DNA of 64,000 nt from contig NZ_VOHB01000002.1 of NCBI RefSeq assembly GCF_007859295.1, forward strand, positions 1,799,624 to 1,863,623. Reading direction: 5' to 3'. Position numbers and translations under genes: made by a program. Source of the DNA: Planococcus sp. CPCC 101016. GTDB taxonomy: Bacteria > Bacillota > Bacilli > Bacillales_A > Planococcaceae. This document shows, piece after piece, positions 27,461 to 36,231 of the stretch. Below the pieces are notes generated by a model that made no database searches, was not told the origin of the DNA, and saw nothing but the letters and a program-made list of their open reading frames with translations. Each line of letters begins with the position of its first letter. Position 1 is the stretch's first letter.

Positions 27461-28435
27461 TTACGATTTTTTGCTTGTCAGACGGCCAAGTAAAAATGCA
27501 CCTGCAACAGCTCCGATAGCTGCGTTGGTTTTCTTAGTAAAAACTTGTTTAACTACAAGGTTTAAGTTCTGCGGTCGTTCTGCAAGTCTGCGCATAAAGT
27601 AGCCGTACCAGTCTGTACCAAACGGAATGTAAGTACAGAAATTATAACCTTCTTTCGCAAGTTCCAGCTGCATTTCCTTGCGGAAGCCGTAAAGCATTTG
27701 GAATTCAAATTTCTCTTTAGGAATATCGTGATCAATGACAAATTGTTTTACATGATTAATGACATTATGGTCATGTGTAGCAATAGAGGTAAACTTGCCA
27801 TTCAACAGATGATATTCAATCAGTTCAATAAAGTTCGCATCGATTTCTTCTTTGTTTTGGAAAGCAACAGTATCCAATTCTTTATAGGCGCCCTTCACGA
27901 TGCGCAAGCGGTAATTGCTGTATTTTTTTATATCTTCATCCGCTCTGAAAAAGTATGATTGAATGACAGTGCCGATATTGTCATAGTCTTTCGATAATTC
28001 ATCCAACAAATCGAAAGAAGGTTGTAGGCGTGCATAATTTTCCATATCAAAATTGATGAAAATGCCATATTTCGAGGCTTTCTCAACAATTTCTTTGATG
28101 TTTTCAAAACAGAAATCGTAATCGATATCTAATCCAAGCTGAGAAGGCTTTAATGAAATGTGAGCATCTACTTTATGTTTATGGATGGCTTCCACCACGC
28201 CTAAAATCTGCTTTTTCGCTGCCAGTGCTTCTGATTTTTCATGTACAAATTCACCCAGATTATCAATAGTGCAGCTAATGCCTTGAGCATTCAATTCTTT
28301 AATGCTCTCAATGGCCTCTTCGATATTGGTTCCCGCTACAACGCTATGAGCTCCTAGTTTGAAACCGTAGCTTTGTGCAGCCTTATTTAAAAGTTGGTTC
28401 TCCGAAAGATGCATAAAGAAGTTTTTAATGATCAT
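27461..28435 (-). CDS. putB: proline dehydrogenase (PutB/FadM type)
   Basis: The FAD enzyme oxidises proline to pyrroline-5-carboxylate. The product has 324 residues, the length of monofunctional Bacillus-type enzymes. Diagnostic motifs are RIVKGAY (about 178), EFQMLYG (about 249) and the C-terminal TDWYGYFMRRLAERPQN that contacts proline carboxylate. A short hydrophobic C-terminal tail (GAVAGAFLLGRL) may associate with the membrane. No P5C dehydrogenase or proline permease is adjacent; the aldehyde dehydrogenase near 59 kb is a different subfamily. The ribosome binding site is weak. Confidence 0.92.
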   Translation of the reverse strand: MIIKNFFMHLSENQLLNKAAQSYGFKLGAHSVVAGTNIEEAIESIKELNAQGISCTIDNLGEFVHEKSEALAAKKQILGVVEAIHKHKVDAHISLKPSQLGLDIDYDFCFENIKEIVEKASKYGIFINFDMENYARLQPSFDLLDELSKDYDNIGTVIQSYFFRADEDIKKYSNYRLRIVKGAYKELDTVAFQNKEEIDANFIELIEYHLLNGKFTSIATHDHNVINHVKQFVIDHDIPKEKFEFQMLYGFRKEMQLELAKEGYNFCTYIPFGTDWYGYFMRRLAERPQNLNLVVKQVFTKKTNAAIGAVAGAFLLGRLTSKKS

Positions 28436-28752
28436 TTTTTATTGCCCCAATCTTATCTGAATTTTGTAGCGGAACAAATTGTTAAAAAACAAAAAGAAAA
28501 TTTAAAGTTTCAAAAATAAAATATACCGCAAAATAATTTTGCATTAATAATTATCTCTATCTATAATAATGCAAAAAAATAATGCATTTTGCAATCATTA
28601 TTTTTTTGTAATTTGAACTCAATGAATTTTTTTAACAACTTATGCCTTAAAAGTGACAATCAGGAGGAGAATATCCGAAATATAACAACTTTGATAGAAT
28701 AGAGTAAATGTCTACTAGAAATATATGTTATTACAGCAAGGAGGTAAGACCG
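28436..28752. promoter_or_regulatory. divergent intergenic region with two AT-rich palindromes
   Basis: Between putB (minus) and the acetyltransferase gene (plus) lie a perfect 15-base palindrome GCAAAATAATTTTGC (28528-28542) and a 12-bp-arm inverted repeat AAAAAAATAATG/CATTATTTTTTT (28573-28607). The first is placed like an operator. The second could be a weak bidirectional terminator or an operator. Confidence 0.4.
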
Positions 28753-29328
28753 TTGAAAACAGGCTATATTTTCGAATCCGAGCGATTGGGCTTTAGGCGC
28801 TGGAAAGAGGAGGACCGTGTACCGTTTGAAGTAATGACTGCAGATCCAGATGTCATGCGATTTTTCCCGAAGTTATTGAATAAAGAAGAAGCAAACCGAT
28901 TGATCAGCCGCTTTGAAGCCCATATGGATAACAAAGGCTATACGATGTGGGCGGTGGAACGCAAAAAGGATGGCGTATTTATCGGATTTATCGGCCTATT
29001 GGAAATTACGATGGAAATAGAAGGTCAAGGGTCAGCTGAAATTGGCTGGCGACTGGACAAACAGTTCTGGAAACGAGGATATGCGGTTGAAGGGGCGTTG
29101 GCTTGTATAGCATATGCATTTGGCCCCTTGGCAATGAATCAAGTCTACTCATTTACTTCAACAATTAACCAAGCTTCCGAAACAGTCATGCAAAGGATTG
29201 GAATGACCAAAATAGGCGAGTTCGAGCATCCAAAGTTGGATGAGGTCAGTCCCTTAAAGAAGCATGTGCTTTATAAAATTAATAGGCAGGAAGAATTGGA
29301 AATTGATCATTTAGGAGATGGAATATGA
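28753..29328 (+). CDS. GNAT N-acetyltransferase, RimJ/RimL-like
   Basis: About 191 residues. The fold segments of GNAT enzymes are visible: ESERLGFRRWKEEDRVPFEVM at the N-terminus, a central IGFIGLLEI strand, EIGWRLDKQFWKRGYAVEGA with the acetyl-CoA loop, and QVYSFTSTINQASETVMQRIGM. The frame begins at an ATG at 28708, but TTG 28753 lies eight bases after AAGGAGG and gives the usual N-terminus, so it is preferred. The target amine is unknown. It overlaps the following methyltransferase gene by four bases. Confidence 0.85.
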   Translation: MKTGYIFESERLGFRRWKEEDRVPFEVMTADPDVMRFFPKLLNKEEANRLISRFEAHMDNKGYTMWAVERKKDGVFIGFIGLLEITMEIEGQGSAEIGWRLDKQFWKRGYAVEGALACIAYAFGPLAMNQVYSFTSTINQASETVMQRIGMTKIGEFEHPKLDEVSPLKKHVLYKINRQEELEIDHLGDGI

Positions 29329-30032
29329 AAAAGCAAGTACAGGAGACCTTTGATAAACTGGCAGGAGTCTATGAAAGGATGGGGGATGCAAATAATTTAT
29401 ACAATACCCAGTATGAGAGACCTGCCATGATGAAGCTTATAGCTTCTGATTTATCTGGGCTGCAGGTACTCGACGCAGGGTGTTCAGCTGGCTGGTATTC
29501 TCAGCAACTTGCCGATAAAGGAGCAAAAGTGACAAGCGTTGACATGAGTCCGGAAATGGTTAACATCACAAAAAAATTAGTGGGTGATCGAGCTGAAGTT
29601 CTCTGTCTCGATCTGGAAGAGCCTTTGCCGTTTGCAGCTAGCAGCTACGATATGATTGTCAGCTCATTGACATTGCACTATCTGAAAAACTGGAAAGTAA
29701 CATTTTCAGAGTTCAGTAGGATATTGAAGCCTGGTGGGAGCTTCATTTTCTCGATTCATCATCCCTTAACAGATTTGCAATTGCTGAAGGATGTCTACTA
29801 TTTTTCAACTGAATTGATTGTCGACGAATGGCATAAAGAAGGGAAAACCTATGAGGTTCCATTTTATAGAAGGCCATTAAGTGACATCTTCAATGCGCTG
29901 CTGCCCCATTTCGCCATTGAGGAAGTGGTGGAGCCGAAACCGACAAGCGTATTTAAAGAATTTGCACCTGATCAATACGAAAAACTGATCAAAATCCCAA
30001 ACTTCCTGATTCTGAAAATAAGCAAAAAATGA
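29325..30032 (+). CDS. class I SAM-dependent methyltransferase
   Basis: The product has 235 residues. Motif I LDAGCSAGWYSQQL (about 48-61), the acidic end of strand 2 (VTSVDMS), and a motif IV region SSYDMIVSSLTLHY are clear. The sequence is of the UbiE/Methyltransf_11 type. The substrate cannot be deduced. Its ATG overlaps the stop of the acetyltransferase gene (ATGA), so they are translationally coupled and may act on related metabolites. Confidence 0.85.
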   Translation: MKKQVQETFDKLAGVYERMGDANNLYNTQYERPAMMKLIASDLSGLQVLDAGCSAGWYSQQLADKGAKVTSVDMSPEMVNITKKLVGDRAEVLCLDLEEPLPFAASSYDMIVSSLTLHYLKNWKVTFSEFSRILKPGGSFIFSIHHPLTDLQLLKDVYYFSTELIVDEWHKEGKTYEVPFYRRPLSDIFNALLPHFAIEEVVEPKPTSVFKEFAPDQYEKLIKIPNFLILKISKK

Positions 30033-30039
30033 ACAGCAC

Positions 30040-30084
30040 AAGCAAACCCCACTCGAAAAATCGAGTGGGGTTTGCTTGTTTTTA
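30040..30084. terminator. bidirectional terminator
   Basis: AAGCAAACCCCACTCGA pairs perfectly with TCGAGTGGGGTTTGCTT, with T runs on the plus strand. It separates the methyltransferase from the convergent small gene, whose stop codon touches it. Confidence 0.85.
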
Positions 30085-30210
30085 TTCGTCTTTATTGCAC
30101 ATGCAGCGTTCACATTCGTAGATGATCGACTGGTGCTGCTCTTTGATTTCGCATCCGCACTCGCGGCATTCTTTCTTTGTGCGTGACTCATAATTTTTCG
30201 TCGTGTTCAT
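30082..30210 (-). CDS. YhfH-like small zinc-ribbon protein, 42 aa
   Basis: The ATG at 30210 follows GGAGGAGATCC on the minus strand, a strong site. The 42-residue product carries two paired-cysteine motifs, CRECGC and CERCMC (CxxC each), separated by about 17 residues with the EQH motif, as in YhfH-family zinc-ribbon proteins of Bacillales. Its role is unknown. It ends within the shared terminator. Confidence 0.7.
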   Translation of the reverse strand: MNTTKNYESRTKKECRECGCEIKEQHQSIIYECERCMCNKDE

Positions 30211-30287
30211 AAGGATCTCCTCCAATAGTTTAGTTTTGTTTGAATGCCGTGGCGTGGGATAGATGCTGGTCATAAGACTGCAGTGTA

Positions 30288-31580
30288 TTATTTGACTGTT
30301 GTAAATTGAGCTGTTTCAGTCGAGCCTTTCATCGCTGTCGTTGAGCTTGTTCCTCCAGAAACAATCTGCGAAATCTCATCAAAGTAGCTTGTGCCCACTT
30401 CGCGCTGGTGGCGCGTTGCTGTGTAGCCTTTTGATTCATTAGCGAATTCAGCTTGCTGCAGCTTCGAGTATGCCGCCATGCCGTTGTCTTTGTAATCGTG
30501 AGCAAGTTCGAACATGCTGTGGTTCAATGAGTGGAAGCCTGCCAAGGTAACGAACTGGAACTTGTAACCCATCTTGCCAAGCTCAACCTGGTATTTCGCG
30601 ATGGTTTCTTCATCAAGTTTCGCTTTCCAGTTGAATGAAGGCGAACAGTTGTAGGCAAGCAATTTGCCTGGGAATTCTGTATGGATCGCATCAGCAAATT
30701 GCTTAGCTTCTTCCAGGTTCGGGTGAGAAGTTTCACACCATACAAGATCCGCGTAAGGTGCATATGCCAGGCCGCGTGCAATGGCTTGGTCGATGCCTGC
30801 GTTCGTGCGGTAGAAGCCTTCTGGTGTACGTTCGCCTGTGATGAAGGCGTGGTCGCGTGGATCGATGTCGCTAGTGATCAAATCAGCTGCATCTGCATCC
30901 GTACGGGCGATGATAATAGTCGGTACGCCAAGTACATCAGCTGCCAATCGAGCAGAAACCAGGTTTCTTATAGCATTTTGAGTTGGAAGCAACACTTTGC
31001 CGCCTAAATGTCCACATTTTTTCTCAGAAGCCAGTTGATCTTCAAAGTGGACGCCGGCAGCGCCTGCTTCGATCATCGCTTTCATCAATTCGTAGACGTT
31101 CAGCGGTCCGCCAAAGCCGGCTTCAGCATCTGCAACAATCGGTGCGAACCAGTCAAAGCCTTCTGTGCCTTCAACGCCGTCGATTTGATCAGCCCGTTGA
31201 AGCGCCTGGTTAATTTTCTTCACTACATCTGGAACGGAATTGACTGGGTATAAACTTTGGTCAGGGTACATCTGGCCTGCAGAGTTAGCATCTGCAGCTA
31301 CTTGCCAGCCGCTCAGGTAAATTGCTTTTAATCCTGCTTTAACCTGTTGAACTGCCTGGTTGCCAGTCAATGCACCGAGTGCATTCACAAAATCTTCTTC
31401 ATGAATCGAGCGAAACAAGCGTTCAGCGCCTTTTCTCGCCAATGTATGTTCAATTTGGATAGAACCGCGAAGCTTTACAACTTCCTCAGCTGTATACATT
31501 CGTTCAATGCCGTTCCAGCGTTCATCCTGCTCCCAACTCTTATTCAGTTCCTCGATTTGTTGAAGTTTGTTTGTGACCAT
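30288..31580 (-). CDS. aceA: isocitrate lyase
   Basis: The enzyme splits isocitrate to succinate and glyoxylate, the first step of the glyoxylate shunt. The signature [11 protein letters not shown] with the catalytic Cys is present, as is the SPSFNWK segment. The frame opens at 31619, but ATG 31580 has the purine-rich site AAAGGG at proper spacing and gives 430 residues, matching Bacillus enzymes; ATG 31589 is also possible. Malate synthase is not adjacent. The gene is separated by about 30 kb from ald and 11 kb from citZ. No clear cre site was seen in the short upstream region inspected. Confidence 0.95.
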   Translation of the reverse strand: MVTNKLQQIEELNKSWEQDERWNGIERMYTAEEVVKLRGSIQIEHTLARKGAERLFRSIHEEDFVNALGALTGNQAVQQVKAGLKAIYLSGWQVAADANSAGQMYPDQSLYPVNSVPDVVKKINQALQRADQIDGVEGTEGFDWFAPIVADAEAGFGGPLNVYELMKAMIEAGAAGVHFEDQLASEKKCGHLGGKVLLPTQNAIRNLVSARLAADVLGVPTIIIARTDADAADLITSDIDPRDHAFITGERTPEGFYRTNAGIDQAIARGLAYAPYADLVWCETSHPNLEEAKQFADAIHTEFPGKLLAYNCSPSFNWKAKLDEETIAKYQVELGKMGYKFQFVTLAGFHSLNHSMFELAHDYKDNGMAAYSKLQQAEFANESKGYTATRHQREVGTSYFDEISQIVSGGTSSTTAMKGSTETAQFTTVK

Positions 31581-32098
31581 GTCATCCATCCCTTTCTGAT
31601 TGGAGAAATTAATGAACAAACTGTGTTAATACAGTTTGTTTTCTTGTTAATTAATATATAACAGAAAAAAGCTGCTGTCTTATAATTTGGATAAAAGCAA
31701 GTATTTCGAGATTAAAGCCGGTATTCACCGATAAAGTAGCAGATTTAATTGATAGTGAGTTATAGCGCAATTTTAAAAAGTCTCGTTGTTATCAAACACT
31801 AGAGAAGGGAGGAGTGTTAATTATGAAGTATGGGATCGAATCAAGAGCAATATGAAGTTTATGAGAAGGAAAGCATACTGTGCAAGGCAGACTTCTTATG
31901 GAAAAATACACAAAAAATAATAACAAATCAACTTAAATCTTCATGCTGTTGAAACTAAATAGCAGAATGAAGCCCATTATTATTTCAGTTCCTTCTATTA
32001 ATAAAGAGATCTAAGCGTACTGACTCGCTATAGCCCATATAAGGCATAATTAACTTTAGTGCAGGCAACCTGTTTCATTCGCATCAACTAAACAAATA
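31581..32098. other. intergenic region upstream of aceA without supported gene
   Basis: About 500 bases. A strong ribosome binding site GAAGGGAGGAG at 31804-31814 is followed by ATG 31823, but that frame has only ten codons. The overlapping frame from ATG 31830 gives 40 residues with no family resemblance. This could be a decayed small gene. Confidence 0.4.
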
Positions 32099-32136
32099 TA
32101 AAAAAACAGCCGCGGCTATGAAAAGCCGTGGCTGCA
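32099..32136 (-). terminator. intrinsic terminator after yrhD
   Basis: On the minus strand CAGCCACGGCT pairs with AGCCGCGGCTG, followed by TTTTTTT. Confidence 0.85.
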
Positions 32137-32168
32137 TATAAGAAAATATCGACACTTGGTAGAGACGC

Positions 32169-32648
32169 TTAGCGGTCCAATCCTTTTCCCATGCCTTTAA
32201 GGAAATTAAGACCGAATTTAATGGTGCGATTGATATCGGGATCCCTGAAGGCTTTTACCAGCTGAAGCACTCCAAGCTTTTTCCCATTATTGTTGTGTGC
32301 TTCTGCTTCCTTTAGTCCATTAACCACACTTGAAGCCAGTTTGCCGGTTGATGCCGGGTCAATCGCTGTCAATGCACCTGCAGCGCTCATCATATTGTTG
32401 ATGAGATTGGTGACAGGTTCACGGGTCACTTGCCCCATCACTACTTCGGCAATGCCTTCTTTTGCCTTGACCATCGCAAGGACTGCATCAAGGACTCCGG
32501 CATCATCCAGATCACCAGTGATGGCCAATAGTTTATTGAGTGCCTGATCCTGTTCAGCAATAAGAGTTTCCAGTTCATAGAGCTTTTGCTGACGAATCTC
32601 TTCAGCGGTCCATTCTTTTTTCTTAATTTGCGTTATTGGACTTGCCAT
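32169..32648 (-). CDS. yrhD: DUF1641 protein YrhD, formate dehydrogenase partner
   Basis: The product has 159 residues, helical and without membrane segments. It belongs to DUF1641, which in Bacillus is encoded directly behind the formate dehydrogenase gene (yrhE-yrhD, yjgC-yjgD). It follows yrhE here by 14 bases and is the last gene of the operon. Its role is thought to be as a partner or adaptor of the catalytic subunit. No cysteine motifs for metal binding are visible. Confidence 0.85.
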   Translation of the reverse strand: MASPITQIKKKEWTAEEIRQQKLYELETLIAEQDQALNKLLAITGDLDDAGVLDAVLAMVKAKEGIAEVVMGQVTREPVTNLINNMMSAAGALTAIDPASTGKLASSVVNGLKEAEAHNNNGKKLGVLQLVKAFRDPDINRTIKFGLNFLKGMGKGLDR

Positions 32649-32662
32649 AGGACATCACCTTT

Positions 32663-35590
32663 CTATCGTTGATCTGTCAAATGCACATAGCCTTCACGTG
32701 CCCATTTGCGTTCCACTTCGATGCCGGACACCGGCGTACGTTTCTTGTCCCGCGGATTTGATTTCGGCAGCGGGCGTTTGACATGGTCTTTCAGCACTTC
32801 CATACGGACCTTGGTCTGCTTATAAGCAGGTGTATTCGTCCGCTTGTCAGCAGCCGGACCTGTCAGGAAATTGATGGCTGTTTCTTTTTTGGTTGAGTTC
32901 ATTGGCAGGAATAGTTCATTGCCTTTTACTCTTCCGGTTACAATAACCGGCAGTTTTAACGCTCCGTAAGGGGAGACAAGGCGAACGGTCGAACCGTCTT
33001 CAAGCCCGCGTTCTTTTGCCAGCTGAGGAGACACTTCAACGAAAGTCTCAGGCAATTTGGAAATGATGCCTCTGGATTTATCTGTCATATTACCTTCATG
33101 GAAATGCTCCAGCAGTCGTCCGTTATTAATATGAAGATCGTATTCTTCAGGGAAGACTACAGGCTCTACCCAGTCAGATAAAGCAAATCGTGCTTTTTTA
33201 TCCGGAAAATTAAAGCCGTCAACATAGAGTAGCGGTGTGCTTTCTCCTTCCAGACTGCCCCATAAGAAACTATTCCAGCCTTCCATTGATGCATAGTCTG
33301 CCTTGGCAAACAACGGAGACAAGCTTGCCATTTCAGCAAAAATCTCACTTGGATGGCTGTAAGTCCATCCTGCACCGAGACGGTTGGCGATTTCCTGAAC
33401 AATCCACCAGTCAGCTTTTGACTCTCCGAGTTCTGGAAGTGCTTTATACAAACGCTGGACGCGGCGTTCAGTATTGGTGAAAGTACCGTCTTTTTCAAGC
33501 GATGGCGCTGCTGGAAGAATGACATCCGCATATTGTGCTGTGCGGGAGAAGAAAATATCCTGTACTACAAAAAAGTCGAGCTTTGATAGGACATCGTCCA
33601 CGTGATTTGCGTTCGAATCCACTAAAGCCATGTCTTCACCAACGACATACATGGCTTTCATAATGCCTTCATCAACGGCTTGTAACATTTGGGTATTATC
33701 CATACCAGGCTTGTCATCGATTTTCACACCGTAAGCCTGTTCAAATTTTTGGCGGGCATTGTCATCAGTGACATGTTGGTAACCTGGCAGCCAACCCGGC
33801 AAAGAACCCATATCGCAAGCGCCTTGGACATTGTTATGTCCGCGGAGCGGGTATGCACCGGCGCCTGGACGACGGTAATTCCCAGTCGCCAGTAAAAGAT
33901 TGGATATCGCGGCAGACGTATCTGAACCGCCGGTGTTCTGAGTAACACCCATGCCCCAAAGGATACAGGTACCATCCGCATCACGGATCATTTCAGCTGT
34001 GCGGATCAATGTCTCCTTGGCTACGCCACTGCGTTGTTCGGCATAGTCCAATGTGTATTGATCAAGCACTTCTTTGAAATCAGTAAAGTAATTGACGTTG
34101 TCGTCGATAAATTGCTGATCATGCCAGCCTTGATCAATCATGTATTTTGTTACAGCCATCAGCCAGACTTGGTCTGTGCCTTGTTTTGGTGTAATGAAGA
34201 TATCCGAGCGTTCGGCCATTTCGTTTTTGCGCATATCTGCCACAATTAATTTTTGGCCGTGCAATTTATGGGCGCGTTTAACGCGAGTCGCCAACACCGG
34301 GTGGCCTTCAGCAGGATTGGCACCAACGATGATGACCAGTCCTGCACTTGCGATATCTTTGATGGTACCGGCATCTCCGCCCATGCCGACCGTACGGAAA
34401 AGACCGTCTGTCGCAGGTGACTGGCAATAGCGGGAGCAGTTGTCCACATTATTTGTTTCGAAAACTTGTCGGCTCAGCTTTTGAATAATGTAATTGTCTT
34501 CATTGGTGATTTTTGAAGAAGAAATAACGCCAATGGAATCTTTGCCATTCTGTTCTTTAATCGTTTTGAATTTCGAAGCGACTAAGTCAAGTGCTTCTTC
34601 CCAGCCGGCTTCAACGAATTCGCCATTTTTTCGGATCAAGGGAGTGGTGATGCGTTCTTCACTATTGACGAAATCCCAGCCGAACTTGCCTTTGACGCAG
34701 GTAGAAATAGCATTGGCAGGTGCTTCTGAAACCGGCTGAATTTTAAGGATTTCCCGGTCTTTTGTCCAAATTTCAAATGAACAGCCGACACCACAGAATG
34801 TACATACCGTTTTCGTCTTTTTAGTGCGTGTTTCACGCATCGTAGCTTCCGCATCCGATACGGCCATGATGCCACTGTAGCCTGGTTCGACATCTTTCAC
34901 TAAATCGATCATTGGTTTAAGGATCTTTTCCGGAATGGCGGTCATAAAGCCAGCTTCTCCAAGCATGGATGTTTCCATCAAAGCATTGCACGGACAAGCT
35001 GTTACGCATTGGCCGCAGCTGACGCAAGAAGAATCGTTGATTTTCGCGCCGCCGTCCCATAAGACAATTGGACGGTCGCGAGACCAGTCCATCGTCAGGG
35101 TTTCATTCACTTGCAGATTCTGGCAGACTTCTACGCATTGTCCGCAGGCGATGCATTGGTTCGGGTCATAGCGGTAAAAGGGGTTGGTCAAATCGACTTC
35201 GTCGACCGAGCATTTTGGTTCGAACGGATATTTTTGATGCTCAATTTCCATCATGTCAACCGTATTGTGGACTTTGCAATTGCCGTTATTATTGTCGCAA
35301 ACGGTACAGTACAGTAAATGATTTTCAAGAATCCGGTCCATGGCTTCGGTTTGTGCTTCTTTAGCACGCGTTGAAGCCAGCTGGACTTCCATGCCGGAAG
35401 CGGCGGGAGTCGAACAGGCGCGGACAAGCTGACCGTCAACTTCAACTATGCATGTGTCGCAGGTTTCGATTGGATCCACTTCGGGCATATAACAAATTTG
35501 TGGATGCAGAATTTTTTCTTCGTTAAGCACCTGCAGTATGGTTTTACCCTGTTCGAATTCAACAGAAGAGCCGTTAATCTTAATGGACAT
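32663..35590 (-). CDS. yrhE: molybdenum formate dehydrogenase, catalytic subunit (YrhE-like, Cys form)
   Basis: The product has 975 residues. In order: an N-terminal 2Fe-2S ferredoxin domain (Cys33, 44, 47, 59), a NuoG-like His/Cys cluster region (about 90-106), two 4Fe-4S motifs (CIACGQC about 146-152, CVSCGQC about 189-195), the enzyme-specific 4Fe-4S CxxCxxxC from Cys263, then molybdopterin domains and the C-terminal MopB domain. The residue that binds molybdenum is Cys389 in NCSRYC, where E. coli FdhF has selenocysteine. It oxidises formate to CO2 in the cytosol and passes electrons to an unknown acceptor. The bis-MGD cofactor can be supplied by the operon at 38.8-42.8 kb and its sulfur by FdhD. 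Confidence 0.93.
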   Translation of the reverse strand: MSIKINGSSVEFEQGKTILQVLNEEKILHPQICYMPEVDPIETCDTCIVEVDGQLVRACSTPAASGMEVQLASTRAKEAQTEAMDRILENHLLYCTVCDNNNGNCKVHNTVDMMEIEHQKYPFEPKCSVDEVDLTNPFYRYDPNQCIACGQCVEVCQNLQVNETLTMDWSRDRPIVLWDGGAKINDSSCVSCGQCVTACPCNALMETSMLGEAGFMTAIPEKILKPMIDLVKDVEPGYSGIMAVSDAEATMRETRTKKTKTVCTFCGVGCSFEIWTKDREILKIQPVSEAPANAISTCVKGKFGWDFVNSEERITTPLIRKNGEFVEAGWEEALDLVASKFKTIKEQNGKDSIGVISSSKITNEDNYIIQKLSRQVFETNNVDNCSRYCQSPATDGLFRTVGMGGDAGTIKDIASAGLVIIVGANPAEGHPVLATRVKRAHKLHGQKLIVADMRKNEMAERSDIFITPKQGTDQVWLMAVTKYMIDQGWHDQQFIDDNVNYFTDFKEVLDQYTLDYAEQRSGVAKETLIRTAEMIRDADGTCILWGMGVTQNTGGSDTSAAISNLLLATGNYRRPGAGAYPLRGHNNVQGACDMGSLPGWLPGYQHVTDDNARQKFEQAYGVKIDDKPGMDNTQMLQAVDEGIMKAMYVVGEDMALVDSNANHVDDVLSKLDFFVVQDIFFSRTAQYADVILPAAPSLEKDGTFTNTERRVQRLYKALPELGESKADWWIVQEIANRLGAGWTYSHPSEIFAEMASLSPLFAKADYASMEGWNSFLWGSLEGESTPLLYVDGFNFPDKKARFALSDWVEPVVFPEEYDLHINNGRLLEHFHEGNMTDKSRGIISKLPETFVEVSPQLAKERGLEDGSTVRLVSPYGALKLPVIVTGRVKGNELFLPMNSTKKETAINFLTGPAADKRTNTPAYKQTKVRMEVLKDHVKRPLPKSNPRDKKRTPVSGIEVERKWAREGYVHLTDQR

Positions 35591-35613
35591 GCCAAAACCT
35601 CCTTATTTGAATG

Positions 35614-35667
35614 AAAAAAATCCACTATGAAAAACACACTTGACAAGTGCATCTGTTTCATAGTGGA
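35614..35667 (-). terminator. terminator in the fdh leader (candidate attenuator)
   Basis: On the minus strand a perfect 12-bp stem TCCACTATGAAA/TTTCATAGTGGA, enclosing a second palindrome CACTTGACAAGTG (35637-35649), is followed by TTTTTTT. It lies between the yrhE promoter and its start codon, about 24 bases upstream of the ATG, and no minus-strand gene precedes it. Confidence 0.7.
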
Positions 35668-35767
35668 ATAGTGTCTTAACAGGACTTGTTAAATGACCAA
35701 TCCATGCTTATGGGTTAAAGTGAAAGCGCTGCCGCACAGAAGTACGGCAAAACCAACGTATGCTATT

Positions 35768-35796
35768 ATTATAAACAGTTGAAATGCGATGCACAA
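35768..35796 (-). promoter_or_regulatory. promoter of the formate dehydrogenase operon
   Basis: On the minus strand TATAAT (35773-35768) lies 17 bases after TTGTGC (35796-35791). The transcript would begin near 35761 and carry a leader of about 170 bases with a TGCCGTAC hairpin (35730-35749), a TTAACA/TGTTAA hairpin (35676-35692) and the terminator stem. Confidence 0.6.
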
Positions 35797-35847
35797 CTAG
35801 AATATCAAATAGTCAAAAAATAATGAGTCGGAAAGAGGAGAAGACCA

Positions 35848-36231
35848 ATGTCCAGACAAATCCATGAGTTTAATGACATCATTAGAAAGCTGCGGAAAAA
35901 CCTGTTCGGCAAAGGTCCCGAGCGCATCCAGACCATCTTTGTCAACGACATGGCAATTTCGACTTTGTATGGAAACCTGAGTCCGTCAGAACAGTTTATC
36001 GCCAGAACACCCGAGGGCAGGGAAATGGTCCATGCTGCACGGACACGAATGATCCAAAGTGTTTACGCAACAGCAGCGCCTGCCGGGATGGAGGAATTGC
36101 TAGGAGCCAAATTTGTCCACCTGTTCTCAGACATTAAAGTCGAAGACGATATTGCCGTATCGGTTTTTCTGTTCGACCGGCCAATTGATCAAAAAGGATT
36201 TGGAGGGAGTGCAACAGATGCAGCAAGATAA
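35848..36231 (+). CDS. DUF2294 (YbcI-like) protein
   Basis: The product has 127 residues and matches DUF2294/Na-translocating decarboxylase-associated small proteins, with the segments RKNLFGKGPERIQTIFVND and LFSDIKVEDDIAVSVFLFDR typical of the family. The ATG follows GGAAAGAGGAG. It overlaps fdhD by 14 bases in another frame. Members are often encoded with formate dehydrogenase or inorganic carbon systems; the function is unknown. It is divergent from the yrhE operon, sharing a 257-base regulatory region. Confidence 0.75.
   Translation: MSRQIHEFNDIIRKLRKNLFGKGPERIQTIFVNDMAISTLYGNLSPSEQFIARTPEGREMVHAARTRMIQSVYATAAPAGMEELLGAKFVHLFSDIKVEDDIAVSVFLFDRPIDQKGFGGSATDAAR

Noticed and set aside
31823-31950. 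Short frames after a strong ribosome binding site upstream of aceA
   Set aside because: Ten codons in one frame and 40 in another with poor spacing; possibly a gene remnant, not a supported gene.
34400-34460. Possible selenocysteine site in the formate dehydrogenase
   Set aside because: The molybdenum ligand is an ordinary Cys codon (Cys389) and no in-frame TGA exists.
36113-36217. N-terminal extension of FdhD by 35 codons
   Set aside because: Lies inside the DUF2294 gene in another frame; ATG 36218 has the ribosome binding site.
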